From contig NC_034014.1 in the NCBI RefSeq assembly GCF_000346465.2, positions 7,012,507-7,076,506 on the forward strand: a stretch of 64,000 nucleotides of DNA, read 5' to 3'. Shown here in pieces: positions 1 to 12,129 of the stretch (within the stretch, counting starts at the first letter, position 1; every line of letters begins with the position of its first letter). Source of the stretch: Prunus persica. Lineage: Eukaryota > Streptophyta > Magnoliopsida > Rosales > Rosaceae. Below the pieces are notes generated by a model. The model was not told the DNA's origin. It saw only the letters and a list, made by a program, of their open reading frames with translations, and did no database searches. Made by a program: the position numbers and the translations under genes.

Positions 1-58
1 TTTGGTGACAGCAAGCAGCTACTAATCCCACTGCCTTGGAAACAAAGTCATCCACCAT
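1..58 (-). CDS. Possible N-terminus of a gene cut by the window edge
   Basis: Reading the minus strand from an ATG at 58 down to the window edge gives 19 open codons (MVDDFVSKAVGLVAACCHQ). The codons upstream are open too (PPFSGSSLFHK), so the first exon could instead begin at an acceptor-like cctcctttcag near 85. A TATA-like run (tatatatattataa) lies at about 105-118 on the same strand, which could place a start site just upstream of the ATG. I do not recognise the protein and only a fragment is visible. Treat it as a hint that a minus-strand gene continues left of the window. Confidence 0.25.
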   Translation of the reverse strand, partial: MVDDFVSKAVGLVAACCHQ

Positions 59-2252
59 CTTATGAAATAGACTAGAACCACTGAAAGGAGGATCGCTTTG
101 GATTATAATATATATACATCTTTACACCACCCATAACTATAGCACGGTCACGCTCTTTTTCTATCAAAGTCATCTTTTTCATTTTTAAAACTTTAACCCC
201 TCGAGTAACGTTCGGGGCTTGAGAGTGTTCGATAAGGCTTCGAGTGATTATATTTCTAAATCTTGAAAAATAATCCTTAATGGGTTACTTTAAAATGCCA
301 CCCATCCACTATTTAAGGAGTGAAAACACTTTCCTTTTTACCAAACAAAATTGTAGGCATGTTAGGCTAAATGATCCAATTTTTAACAAATTTTTTCTCC
401 AATTTCTGGCCTCCAGATTCCAGACCAGGCAGCTGGATATCGTTATTTTTGAATGTTTGATATTTTTTGCAGCCATGCATGATTCATTCTTGACAAATGT
501 AATATTTTTCGATGGCATGTCTTAATCAAGTTAGGGAAAGCAAGCACGGAAGGTTGACTGTAGTCTAATGGCTTTTCTTGACAGCATGGATTAAACTTTA
601 AAGCACAGAAACAGAGAGTCTCTCCCGCCCAAGAAACTAGAGATAGAGATTCTTTTTACAAAAGCATTGTGTGAAAAAGCGAACAGCTGGTGGGTTTCTT
701 TCACAACTTTAGACATTGATTACGAGTGCATTAACTACCTAATTGATAAACAATGAATTGTGCAGCTAAGATTATCTTTCAAAGAGAAATTTGGTATAGA
801 ATCCTTGTTTGCCTTTACCATTGGTCCCCTCTCTGGTCCAATCTTGACCGCCTTTAGAAAAAGGAAGGATGTATAGAAATGAAAGAACTCATAAAAGCAA
901 TAATAATTCAAAGTACAAACCTGCTTCCTACTTAAAGTTGTTTGCTGTACATGACTCTGTTGTCTGTGTCAATGGTAAATAGGTTTAAGAGTGTATGGGA
1001 AGACTTACCTACTAATGGCTGAAGATTTGAGTATCTTTTAAGTATATATTATGCAAATGTAACCGCAATAAGGAAAATCGACAACTTTAACGTGGTTGCA
1101 CCGTTACTATTGTTAACATCCGTTGATACTAAACACAAATGTTTCTGTTTTTAAACTTAAAAGAGACACACATTCAAATATAATTTCACATAGCTAGTAT
1201 TTTTATTGACAATCTTACAACTAGGCAAGCCAGTCAAACAATACCGTCCATGAGAACCGAGTTTAGTATCCATGGTAATGGTGCATCCACGTTAAAGTTG
1301 TCGGTTCTTTCCATTGGCATTATCAAAATTGAATGGTCATTAACAATGCAATGTCATTATATATACATTAGCAAATTAAAGACAAGAATTGTAACCTAAA
1401 ACTAAAGGAGAATTAAAGACAGAACTGGGAAATGAACAAGTGCTGATATTCCATTATCTTTTCTTCGTTGTTGGGGTTCCTTCTCCAGATATGAGATAAT
1501 GTTAAAAAGACTCAAATGAAAGGAAAAGAGGCAGGGGGTTTAATTAGTAGGTTCACTTAGTGGCCTCATCACCAATGGGGCTGAGTTGATCTTTTATGAT
1601 TTCGTGAGTCATCTCCCCCACCGTCCCTCCCTGCAGCCAGGTGCACAGTCAATTTAGGTGCACAGTCCCTTGTCACAATAAATAATATATAATGACAAAG
1701 AATATAAACGTATTTCAGTACATAATCACAACAAGAGCACACCAAAATCAATTTTCAAGAGTTAATCCACACATATCAGCTATGAAATTTTCTTCAATAT
1801 AATATGAAAGTCGCGGAATTAATGCGGGAAGTTACTGCCGATTTACCAACACTTACATCTCACATTAATCACCCAACATATATCTGACATTTGCGAATTT
1901 TGATACAACTATGTGTGACCAGCGCTAACATCCCACATTATTAACCCCGCAACACTCATCCACCATGGGAGAATTTCGTGCAACCATGTGCAATTGAGCA
2001 TTGAACCAGTTCTAGTGAGAAACTGAAATCAGAAGAGAGGAACCTTTTTGTTTTTGTTTTTTTGAAATTACATTAAAAAATAAAGTTGGACTTGTCATGG
2101 TGTATTATTTGGGGTATACTTAGCGTGGCTAAGCCCCAAAAAAAAAAGAGACGGGAGGCCGCGCGCACTTGAAATGTGAATAAAGAAGGTGGCAGTAGGC
2201 CAGTCTTCCCACCACCTCTTGCCATAAATGAGAATTTGAGAGAAGCATCTTC

Positions 2253-2290
<38 letters not shown>

Positions 2291-2513
2291 ATTTACTCCT
2301 CCCTTCCCTGCTTTACCTTTCTTCACGTCCCCTCACACATCTCAAGAAAATAAGCTATCTACTTCCACTTCCATAACCCCATTACAATTTCTCTCTTTTT
2401 CCCTGTCTTCTTTTGTTACTGGTTTGTTTTTGGGACTCTTTTTGAGCTTGGTTGGATTAGGCCTGTTGCTTGAAGGGTGCTCTGAATTGGGTTTTGTTTG
2501 GTTTTGGTAATTT
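59..2513. other. Intergenic region and 5' leader of the RINGv gene
   Basis: No coding region was recognised; the short open frames here are AT-rich chance frames. A pyrimidine-rich leader with a (CT)n run at 2259-2285 precedes the RINGv start codon. The leader and promoter of that gene most likely lie between about 2150 and 2513. Confidence 0.6.
2259..2285 (+). repeat. (CT)n microsatellite in the RINGv gene leader
   Basis: Pure CT dinucleotide run about 230 bases upstream of the ATG at 2514, in sense orientation. CT runs are common in plant 5' UTRs and core promoters. Confidence 0.9.
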
Positions 2514-5500
2514 ATGAGTAATGAGAAAATGGGAACTGAGGAAAAGCATGAGGCTGAGGTTCATGATCGTGATGAGAATTCAACCCAAGGAACAATTGCT
2601 GTTCCTGTTCACAAGGTACAAACTTTATGCTTCTCTGTTTTTGCTTTCTTCTTATTGATTTATAATTTCCTTCACTTTCTAATTATGCATCACCATTTTT
2701 CTCCCATTTTCCATGTGTTTTGAGCTTCTCAATAACTCCTTTTATAGTTTTTTTTTCTCTCCCCTTTGTTTATCTGATAGGATTGTGTAGTTGTGTGTGT
2801 TCATGTATATTGTTTGACATACGATATGGCATACCTTAATTGTTTGGTTCATCATTGTTGTCAGATGCTGACATGGGTTTAAATTTAAGTTTAAGGTTTA
2901 AACCTCTGTGATGCTGATGCTGTTGTTTTGTGTTGTATAATAAGCCAAAAAAAAAAAAAGACTATCAGTCCAAAAATATTGACTTTTCTCTTTGATTGAT
3001 GAGCTGTTGGGATCTTTTTTTCATATTTCCTTTATGCTTTTGGGTTTCTACCACTGATTTGTAAAACCATAACAATGACATGAAATCATTCATTTGGCGC
3101 ATTTGCTTTGATTTGTGTGACTAATTATGTTTGAACGAACTTATTTTTATAAATGATGCACAGAACTGCAAAAGCAGCAAGGCTTTACTTGTACTGCTAA
3201 TTTCTAATTCAGTTGTCCAACATGAAATGTTTGTCTACAAAATCAACTGCGTAACTCTTTCTTCTACAATCTGCAATACATGACTCTCTGTTTTCTACAA
3301 AATTGGTTATGCGTTGCAGTTTTGTCCGTCAGTTGCGAAAAGTAATTTGCCGGAGTTATTATTGGATTTATATAGGTCTACAATCTGTCTGTGGAAATGA
3401 GCTTAAGGCAGACCTGATGTGTTAGTTCCCCAAACTCAATGGTGTGCAAACAGTGCAATTATATTAAGAAAACACTGAAGGACAAATTGTGGGTATCTTA
3501 CCAAAGTGGATTTGGTTGAGATTTTTGAGAATGACTTAAGTCTAAGTACATGCATGGAATTTAACTTGTGATTTCTCAATATGCATGTACTTAGATTTTA
3601 GTAACTCTCACATATCTCAGCCACACCCATTTTGTATAATTTACAATGCACATGTGAGTTATTAACTACAACATGTGCCTCAATCTAAATCAAATGATAA
3701 TTTTTTTTTAAAATGTGTTTTTGATATTACGTGCAGAGATCTTAATACCCAGAACTTGTGCATTTAATATAAAGTACTACTTCTAATCTCCAATTTCAAA
3801 CATGGTAAAGTTACAGCATATTGCGTTCAAGTTGTGACCTTTGTTGATTATTAGAAACTCATTGCTGTGGACGTTTTATGGGATATGGCTCCAACTCCAT
3901 ATGTTGAAAACTTACCCACAAATCAGGAATCTCCGTATATAGATGACACTAGGACAAAAACGTGTATCTAGTCCCCAAAAAAATTGATCATGTTGTTTGT
4001 GGATCATGTATTTAATTGTCAGTGCCCATTAGGTTTGTAGATGATGTTGTTTGCTTTTCCCTTCATTCTAGTAAATCTATGCCTAGAAAAAGAAATCTTT
4101 ATATAAAGTACTTGCAAAAAAAAAAAAAAAAAAATTAGAATAGCAGAATGTAGATTTTAAACCAGCTCTATCAATGCAATACTTCAGTTTAACTAGTAAA
4201 TTCTTACCCCGGTTCCAAAAGTTGGAGGCGGGCATGCTTTAGGTTACTTCTCTTTTTCAGAGTTTCTTATATTAGATTTACAAACAGTTACTAAATTTTT
4301 GCAAAACTTGAAATGAGAAAAGATTGTTAAGCTGGCGACTAAAAGAAACTCTAGATTGTATTCTGCACCTATTTTCATCCTCTTCAATTCATGCTATATC
4401 CTTTGTATTCTTCAGATTGAAGACTCAATGGGAGTAACTGAAGAAGCACCCCAAGTTCATCCATGGAAGCGACAAAATCTCTACCTGGAGATACCTTCAA
4501 GAACATCAGAAGACTGTGTTGAGGATTTTGTTGCGATAAAGATGCCTCCAACACCAAGCCCCACTCCTAGGAAAGTAAATTTTCTCTTGACACCTGGTTC
4601 CATAGATGCAAGAGTTAGTGGATCACCAGGCCCCTCTTCAGCTAAAGGCAAATCATCTATAAAAGCTCTTTTCCCAAAACTAAGTTTTAAGTATCGAAGC
4701 TCTTCGGATATCGAGAAGGCTTCCAACCTAGCTTCAGAAGGGTCATCTACAGGAGCGAGGGAGAAGCCTTCCATTTCAAGGTCATTGTCCCTCACAAAGC
4801 TATTCACGCCCCGGATGAGGAGAACATCATCCTTACCTGTTACTCCAATTGCTCTTTCACACCCAGAATCTGCACATGGTGGAAGTGTTGGTGGCTCTCT
4901 GACTTCAATAGTAGGTTCCATACAATATTGCTCAAGAGTGTCTAATCTAACCTAGATAATCTACCCACCGCGACATGGTTGTTATCATTACTGATGTAGC
5001 TTCATTAAACTTGTTTAATTTAGTGTTCAATTAATCCCTGAGGCAAGCAGAATTAAGTTAAAATTGAAACATATATTTTAATACATAGCATGTATGCTAA
5101 CTAGGCCATCATAACAAACAGGGAAGGATAACTATATTAACCTCATCTAATCCAATTCTCTGACAAGTCTTAACATCTCAGTCATGTCCATCTGTGAACA
5201 TAGGCATCATGTTGTTTTAAGGGTTTTCGTCTTTATCTTTTTTCAGCGGAAAGAATCCCAAGTACAGATATCTCGCTCACTTTCAGTACCTGTCAACAAT
5301 AAAGAAAGACAATTAAGGAGGATGGATTCATTTTTTCGTGTAATTCCTTCAACTCCTCGAGTGAAGGAAGTGGATGTAATATCGATTAGTTCCCCAACGG
5401 TGGATTCTGGTACTTTTCTTGTCTGTTCATGCACAATGGTTAAAGTTATAAACACTTTGCATTTTACTTGATATTTGCGTTCTTACTCTCTGCATGTCCC

Positions 5501-7466
5501 AAATCTGCTGCTTGTGATTACCAACTATGTCTTATTGTTCACATGGTTCAGGAAAAGATGATGATGATGCTGGTGAAGACATATCTGAAGAAGAGGCTGT
5601 CTGTAGAATTTGTCTAGTTGAACTATGCGAAGGGGGTGAGACCCTCAAAATGGAATGCAGTTGCAAAGGTGAACTTGCTCTGGCTCACCAAGAATGTGCT
5701 ATAAAATGGTTTAGCATCAAAGGTAACAAGACCTGTGATGTGTGCAAGCAAGAGGTTCAAAACCTTTCTGTCACTCTATTACGAATTCAAAGTATTCGAG
5801 CTCGAAATGCTGGAACAAGTAGATTTGATCAGGAAGATGCTAATGGATACAGGCAAGTTTGGGTGTGCATATATAACATTTTATTGTTTAATGCATCATA
5901 ATTAACACTCTACTCCATTTTTTCGGTGATTTGTAAATAAGTTGTAGGAGACGAAAAGAAAATTTTGGAATCACAGAATTTGCATTTGACTGATTGATGC
6001 CACCTATTGTTGATGTGTAACCCTTTGAGCTGAGCTAAAACCCCTTGCCGCCTAATCGCATTTCATTTTGAATGTTTCTGTTTTAGTTTTAAAAGTTTTT
6101 TCTGCTGTTTGTAATAAGGACCATTGGATTAGAGTCCAAGTGGCTTCTTAAGTGAGGTGTTAGATTGTGACAAGTGTAATCATCTTATAGGATGATAGTT
6201 CAATGGCTAGGATTAAATCTTGTATAGAGGCAGTTAGAGAAGAATCTCTCTTCTCTCTCCTCAACGGTTATATTTTGATTGCTGGTAATGAAAGTGCTAG
6301 AACCTTCACTCTTCCAATTCTTCTGTTTTCATAGAGAGCAACGTTTCTCTCATTCATTCTCTCCCAAACACATCCAAATACAGACTCACAAAACTATGAA
6401 TTCTATCACCTATATGTACTCCATAGGTAGATATGGTTCAGTCATGAAAACTGTTATCTCGCTATGAGTCTAGTGAAGATTGTCTCACAAGTTATGTTTT
6501 TACTGGCCTTTAAACAAGACCTTCCCCCTGCTGATGGGCTTTAACAAGCATGCAACTTGGTCAATAGAGAACAACATTCATGAGCTAATATTCATAGCTC
6601 ATACCTTTTCAGGGTTTGGCAGGAAGTACCTGTGCTTGTCATTATCAGCATGCTTGCCTACTTTTGTTTTCTTGAGCAGCTCCTGGTAAGATCAGAAATT
6701 GAAACTGCACATCTGTCATTTTTTGTTGTTCTGTCTCTTTGGTGATATATATGTTCACTGCAGGTTGAGAAGATGGGTACTGGAGCAATTGCCATATCTC
6801 TTCCATTTTCTTGTGTACTGGGTCTCCTCTCATCCATGACCTCAACAACCATGGGTAGGCTGGCATTTATCCTTAATTTTTCATTAAGTTGTGTAACCTT
6901 GATAGGATAGATTTTGAGGACTTACTGACTGAACTGGAATATGGCGAGTGGTGATGATCGGAGTGCTCATTTGTGGTGAAAAAACCACAACTTGGGGTTG
7001 GGGGGCCAAATGCACACGTAGAGTTGATAGGTTTTAAGAAATTAGTGGAAAAATAGATATTCGTGTACCAGTGGCAGTAATTATTATCATAATATTCTTT
7101 TAAGATCAACTTCACTACTTATAAATTGTTGATTCACTTCCCTAACTTGTGAATCTTCTGTGTTTAGTGAAAAGAAGATTTGTCTGGGTTTATGCATCGG
7201 TTCAGTTTGCTCTGGTGGTTCTATTTGCACATATATTTTATTCATTGGTAAGAGGCTTTCCTCAACCAGTTATATTTTCCTTTGCCTTGTGTTTAAATGC
7301 TTGGATTATGTTGTGGCCTCAGGTTCGTGTGCAAGCAGTTCTTTGTATTCTGCTTGCAACATTTGCCGGGTTGGGTGTTGCAATGAGTGGGAGTTCGATT
7401 ATTGTCGAGTGCTTGAGATGGAAAAGAAGATGGCAAACTACCTCACAGCAACCGCTTAGCTCTTAA
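2514..7466 (+). CDS. RING-CH (RINGv) membrane E3 ubiquitin ligase
   Basis: Seven coding exons: 2514-2615, 4416-4910, 5247-5409, 5552-5852, 6613-6685, 6764-6854 and 7168-7466. All phases close to give 507 aa. Residues ~45-200 are Ser/Pro-rich and basic with no known fold. A RING-CH (C4HC3) finger follows: C271, C274, C289, C291, H299, C302, C315, C318. The last three exons encode hydrophobic helices (~355-375, ~385-405, ~415-470) and a short basic tail. RING-CH proteins of this MARCH-like plant class are membrane-anchored ubiquitin ligases acting on endomembrane proteins; the substrate is unknown. Intron 1 is long (1.8 kb). Intron 4 has a GC donor (AG|GCAAGT at 5851-5858) instead of GT; the frame across it (TAC AG|G GTT TGG) is coherent. 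The first ATG of the frame was taken as start. Family assignment is firm; the exact ortholog is not proven. Confidence 0.9.
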
Positions 7467-8689
7467 ACGTCGACATGACCGGGCCACTTCACCAGTACGG
7501 TACCATAAATTCACACAGGATATGCCAATCCTTAAGACCAGCGCGTGCACTGAAGGAGAAAATCCAGTAACTTTTAGTGGGGCTTAAATTGTTATGGCAT
7601 CAATGGTTAATATCATATAAATATGCTTATAGCTGAGGTGAGAATTTTGATACTTCTGTAATATATTCAGGAATTTGATATCCTTCCCACTTTTAATACA
7701 AGACTTGAGATTGTATATAGCCTCCAAAGTATTAGCAGTAGCACCAATTAGCAAGTAAAGACGTATTTTGTTATAATGCTGTTGGTCACATTTGCAAACC
7801 AAAACTCTCACAGGCTTTGTGTGTGCTTTCGAGATAGAGATAAAATATCTCGACTCACATCTCAACCTCAAGCATGAAGATTGAACTTTTTTTTGGGTAC
7901 AAACAATTTGGGGAGGGGGGGTTTACACAAATATTCATTGGGTTTTGGGGGTTTCGAACTTCTGCTCACATGGATGGAGGTGGAAGAGCTCAATTAACTT
8001 AGTTATACCCACTGACCTACAATAGATTGGATTAAATTCGAGACTTTCTATTTAAACCTCACACTTCTATCATGAATTGCGAATGAAGATGTACCCCGGT
8101 AATTGAAGAGCTGCCCTTCTCTTTGTTTTAGTTCCGACAGCTCTAGAAGAGGGGCTTGGGTTTAATTCGAGGTAGTTGGTAGTTGCGACAAATCTAGATT
8201 GAGCCTCTGTTCCTTTTTTGGTGTCTCAAAATGGCATACATAAATGTGTCTGTCATGGCTAAACAGAAAAAGGAGAGAGAGTGCTTCTATCATCACATCA
8301 TTAGCAAGAAATGGGCGTTGGAACAAGTCTTCCTTGAATTCTCAGTTAGAGCATCCTCCTTTTCTGCAACAGCGAGAAAGCAAGCTTTAAGGGTGAATTC
8401 GCCTTGGCGAACTTTAAAAAGACATAAAATACATCTCGATGAAAATAGTTCCGTCTTAGGTTGTACCTTATATGGGCTAGTCTGTCACTACCAAAGTTAT
8501 AGTCAAGATTGGGCGGAGGATCAAAGATCCCCATTTTGGGTTCGAACATTGTCTTTTCCATCTTAGGTGGGTACAGAAGCTGCTGATGATGAAGAAAAAC
8601 TCTCAATCCTGGTTCGAGGCTATGCTGCTTCTAAGCTCTCCTCACTTTCACGGCAAGAAGGCCATAGCAGCGTTTAGGGCTGCAGGATC
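7467..8689. other. Intergenic, SINE-containing, no gene seen
   Basis: Downstream region of the RINGv gene followed by repeat-derived sequence. A SINE-like copy lies at 7888-8026. Open frames around 8231-8606 show no recognisable domain and overlap on both strands, so I do not call them genes. Confidence 0.6.
7888..8026 (-). mobile_element. tRNA-derived SINE, copy 1
   Basis: On the minus strand this reads as a tRNA-like head (A-box region taactaagttaattgagc, B-box gaagttcgaaacccc), then a body ending in an A-rich tail (cccaaaaaaaa). A clearly related copy lies at 50928-51056 in the same orientation, sharing the body segment aatgaatatttgtgtaaacc. Two dispersed copies with internal Pol III boxes and A tails fit a short interspersed element. 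Target duplications were not resolved. Confidence 0.6.
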
Positions 8690-9556
8690 TTTAAAGTAGG
8701 TTCGACCGCATGCTACAGAGGAACGACAGAAGAAAAAAACAAAAAAAAATTTAAGGCCGGCCGGCCATACTATTTTTGAAAAAACATTTGGAAAAAATCG
8801 GGTATAGCTATAAAAAAGAGAGAACAGACGCACAGCCCTTTGGCGCCCACGTGCCAAATAGTACCGGCGTGCGGTTATACTGGAAAAATTAAAAAAACTG
8901 CGTCTATCCGAGCGGCTGTATTGGAAAAATTAAAACAACTGAGTTTAGCCGTGCGGCTATACTATTTTTAATATTAAAAAAAACTATTTATCCGCCACGT
9001 GTCAAAACTAGTCTATTTTTTAAAAAAAATAACAAACACGGAGTATAGCCGTGCGGCTATACTATTTTCCAAAATAAGCGCCACGTGTTAAAAATTAGTT
9101 TTTTTTGAAAAAAGTCGTAGTATAGTCGCCCGGCTATACTATTTTAAATACATTATATTCAAAAGGTATAGCCGTACGGTTACACTATTTAATAAATAAA
9201 AAAAATAAAAAATAAAGGACTCTCCTAATTGCATTAGTTTGTACTTTATACAAATTAATTTGCTAGTTTCAACATATCCAAAGTAAATATTAATCGGCCA
9301 CTATATAATATTGTAATATAATTTTTATAACGTATATTATTCTTATTCAATAGTATGTGAGAATTATTTGTATAATACGTGAATTTTGTGTGTCTTAATT
9401 CAAAATTTGTAAAAAAATACGTGTATTAAACATTAGAAATACTTATGTACATGTACAATACGACTATTCCACATTTCTCTTTTAAAAAACGTGAGACGTG
9501 TATAAATATAAAAGACTATAGTCACTCATCTATACTATTTATTAAAGACCTTTATA

Positions 9557-9587
<31 letters not shown>

Positions 9588-10400
9588 TCAAAAAGGTAAA
9601 GCCCGCCGGCTAAACTAGTTTTAAAAAAAAACATTTGAAAAAAATCGAGGATGGCCGCACAACTATACTATTTACTATATATAAAAATAAAAATAAAGAG
9701 AACAGACGCACAGCCTTTTGGTGCCCACGTGTAAAATAGTCAGGAGAAATAAAAAAACTGTGTCTAGCCGTGCGGCTGCACTGGAAAAATTTTAAAAACT
9801 GAGTTCAGCCGTGCGGCGATACTTTTTTATATTAAAAAAGACCCCTACCGATTAGCCGCCACATTTCAAAACTTGTCTATAAAAACACGGAGTACAGCCG
9901 TGCGGCTGTATTATTTTTTTTAAAAAAGAGGACCCTCTAGCGCCACGTGTTAAAAATTAGTTTTTTAAAATCGTAGTATAGCCGCCCGGCTATACTATTT
10001 AAATGCATTATATTCAAAATGTATAGCCGCACGGCTATACTATTTAATAAAAAAACTTAAAGAAAAAAGGACCATCCTAATTTGCTAGTTTCAACATATC
10101 CAAAGTAGATATTAATCGGCTACTATATAATATTTTTATAACATCTATTATTCTTATTCAATAGTATGTAATAATTTTTTGTATAATACGTGAATTTTTT
10201 GTGTCTTAATGCAAATTTTGTAAAAAATACGTGTATTAAACATTAGAAATACTTATGTACATGTACAATACGACTATTCCACCTTTTCTTTTTTAAAAAC
10301 GTGAGACGTGTAAAGAACACAAATGTATTATTGAAAAATACGTATGTATGTGTATAATAGAGTATTAAACATGAAAGTGCTATATTCTTCATATGGGTAA
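8690..10400. repeat. Tandem duplication of a ~855-bp hairpin-rich repeat unit
   Basis: Two diverged direct copies lie head to tail: ~8690-9545 and ~9546-10400. Equivalent landmarks are offset by 849-860 bp. Each unit carries several copies of a 20-bp imperfect palindrome, consensus GTATAGCCG[TC][GC]CGGCTATAC, at 8943-8962, 9043-9062, 9120-9139, 9166-9185, 9762-9781, 9803-9822, 9892-9911, 9976-9995 and 10021-10040. Between them lie CCACGTG-type G-box cores near 8848, 8996, 9081, 9725 and 9949. The second half of each unit is AT-rich. No coding capacity was seen. It resembles a non-autonomous transposon, but class and ends are undefined. Confidence 0.85.
9557..9580. repeat. (TA)n microsatellite
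   Basis: Run of alternating TA at the junction between the two ~855-bp repeat units, followed by a T run. Confidence 0.8.
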
Positions 10401-10480
10401 TAACTCTGAAAAAGTAAAAAATTAAAAGTGAACAATAAAGACTCGGGTAATGTCCTATAAGTAATGGATAACTACTCTTT
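10110..10480 (+). repeat. Left arm of a ~370-bp inverted repeat
   Basis: The 3' part of the second hairpin-rich unit and the sequence just beyond it (to ~10480) matches, in inverted orientation, 13389-13780. Shared landmarks include an ATAGTATGT/ACGTGAATTTT block, the CGTATGTATGTGTATAATA block, and GGTAATAACTCTGAAAAAGT. The arms flank ~2.9 kb that contains a solo LTR and a ubiquitin-ligase gene fragment. Confidence 0.7.
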
Positions 10481-11354
10481 TAATTTAAATCGTAGACCCC
10501 AAGAGCCCCATGCCCCATCTTTTGATTAATTAAATACATTAATTAACTATTGACCCAACTAATTAAGCATTTAACAAATGGTCATACCCACAAGTCACTC
10601 AATTGGGCCACTTGCATAGCCAATACAAACTATTCTATTTCCAAGAGCAAGTCTTATAAAGACTTCCAAGGAACTCTAGTGTTCCAATGTGGGAACTCAA
10701 ACATGTTTGCAATGCCTTACAAAACCTACAAAACTAAATATAGGCTGAGAGATTATTAACAACTTTTTCGATTTTTCATTGTTTCATCTCCCCTTAATAT
10801 AGGCTGAGAGATTATTAACAAGAAGAAGAAAAAGTGTGAAAGTTGCATATTAATGATTTCTGAATACATTATCATGCACTTTCGGTTCAGGTTCATCGTC
10901 CCAAATTCATTCAACTTAAACGCTGCAGTTTGCCTCATTTACAAAGATGTATAATTGACAAGTAATACAGCGATTCGTGCCCAATATAATATGCAGCACA
11001 ATTGCATTTTAGCCATGTGAACTCTGTTTTCTAGTTCATTTCTATTCCTTTCATTTCATGTGGTCAGATTCTACATCAAACACTCACATTCAATTTTTTT
11101 AAACCCCTGTGATATTGTTGCCTAAGCTGAAAACCAGCAGATCCCATCTTGGTTGAGAGCATCGCGAGGGACTTCCAAATACACTCCGATATAGGTAAGT
11201 ATTTCTCGATACATGTCATTTAAGGGTATCAATAAATTAAAAAGGAAGTTCACTAGAAAAAATAGATAAATGAAAAAGAAAGCAAAACACTTCCACAAAG
11301 ACACTATCCTCAGTTGGATAGAAATTCACATATTATTTATTCTCTTTGATCTGG
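10481..11354. other. Intergenic; short 25-bp direct repeat
   Basis: No gene was recognised. A 25-bp sequence beginning atataggctgagagatta occurs twice, at 10738-10762 and 10797-10821, 59 bp apart. It may be a small local duplication or a footprint. Confidence 0.55.
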
Positions 11355-11359
11355 GAACC

Positions 11360-11923
11360 TGTTGGAAGTTCGAATGAAATTCAAGAGCTTTTGTCTCACA
11401 TTGGTAGAAAGTAGGAATAATAAGGTCTTTATAAGTGTGGAAGTCCCACACTTAGTAAATGGAAGTGGGCCAAATGAAAGCAAATTGGGCTTCAAAAACA
11501 ATTTGGGCTTTGAATATATATAAAATTATATAATATTTAATAGTAAAAAAAGATGGGCCTTGGGCCTTGGGATTAGTTTAATTAACTGGTTTCGAATTAA
11601 TAATTTTTTATTAATCAGCATTCTACAAGCATTTTCATCTTCTCTGAGAGGAAAACAAACAACGTTCGCCAGAGTCTAAGTCCGAGTGCTAGGGCTTTGA
11701 ATACAGATAGTTGAATCCTGGGAGGCAGTCACTTGTAGAACTTCAAGCACCGAGAAGGGGTGAAATTATTGTCTTTAGGACATTGCATCAAATCTGCAAG
11801 CCTTTATCTCGAATCCAAATCAGTTTCATTTATTGTTTATATATTGCATTCTGTATTACAGTGTGTTATAAATACTATTCATATAATTGTTTTAATTAGT
11901 CACTGATTGTTGTTTTTCCAATA
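11360..11923 (+). mobile_element. Solo LTR of a retrotransposon with 5-bp target duplication
   Basis: The 564-bp segment begins TGTTGG and ends CCAATA (from CCAACA by one transition), the expected TG...CA inverted ends. It is bracketed by an exact 5-bp direct repeat GAACC at 11355-11359 and 11924-11928. Inside, the block with 'tctcacattggtagaaagta' and 'aagtcccacac' resembles the U3 of common plant LTR elements. No gag-pol or second LTR is adjacent, so this is a solo LTR left by recombination between two LTRs. Copia versus Gypsy cannot be decided here. Confidence 0.75.
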
Positions 11924-12129
11924 GAACCCAGTGTTCATCATACCAGTTTGTAAGACAATAGCAGCTGCAAGTTAAACCTTGAAAGTAAACATTTTCAGTT
12001 GGAACTTTGATGGTTCCCACGGAAGTCAGTCTAAAAGAACAATTACGAAATAAGAACCTCATAAAAGTAGCACACCCTAGAAGTTCTAGGAACACCATAC
12101 AATTAGTGATAATTCTGTAAGTGATGAAA

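Noticed and set aside
4481..4921. A 146-codon minus-strand frame
   Set aside because: It is the antisense shadow of exon 2 of the RINGv gene, whose sense frame has matching splice sites and phase.
8231..8606. Overlapping 111- and 86-codon frames on opposite strands
   Set aside because: No domain on either strand, no splice or promoter support, and they adjoin repeat DNA.
8690..10400. CRISPR-like array
   Set aside because: The repeats are regularly placed only within two duplicated units, spacers are unequal and shared between units, and the host is a plant.
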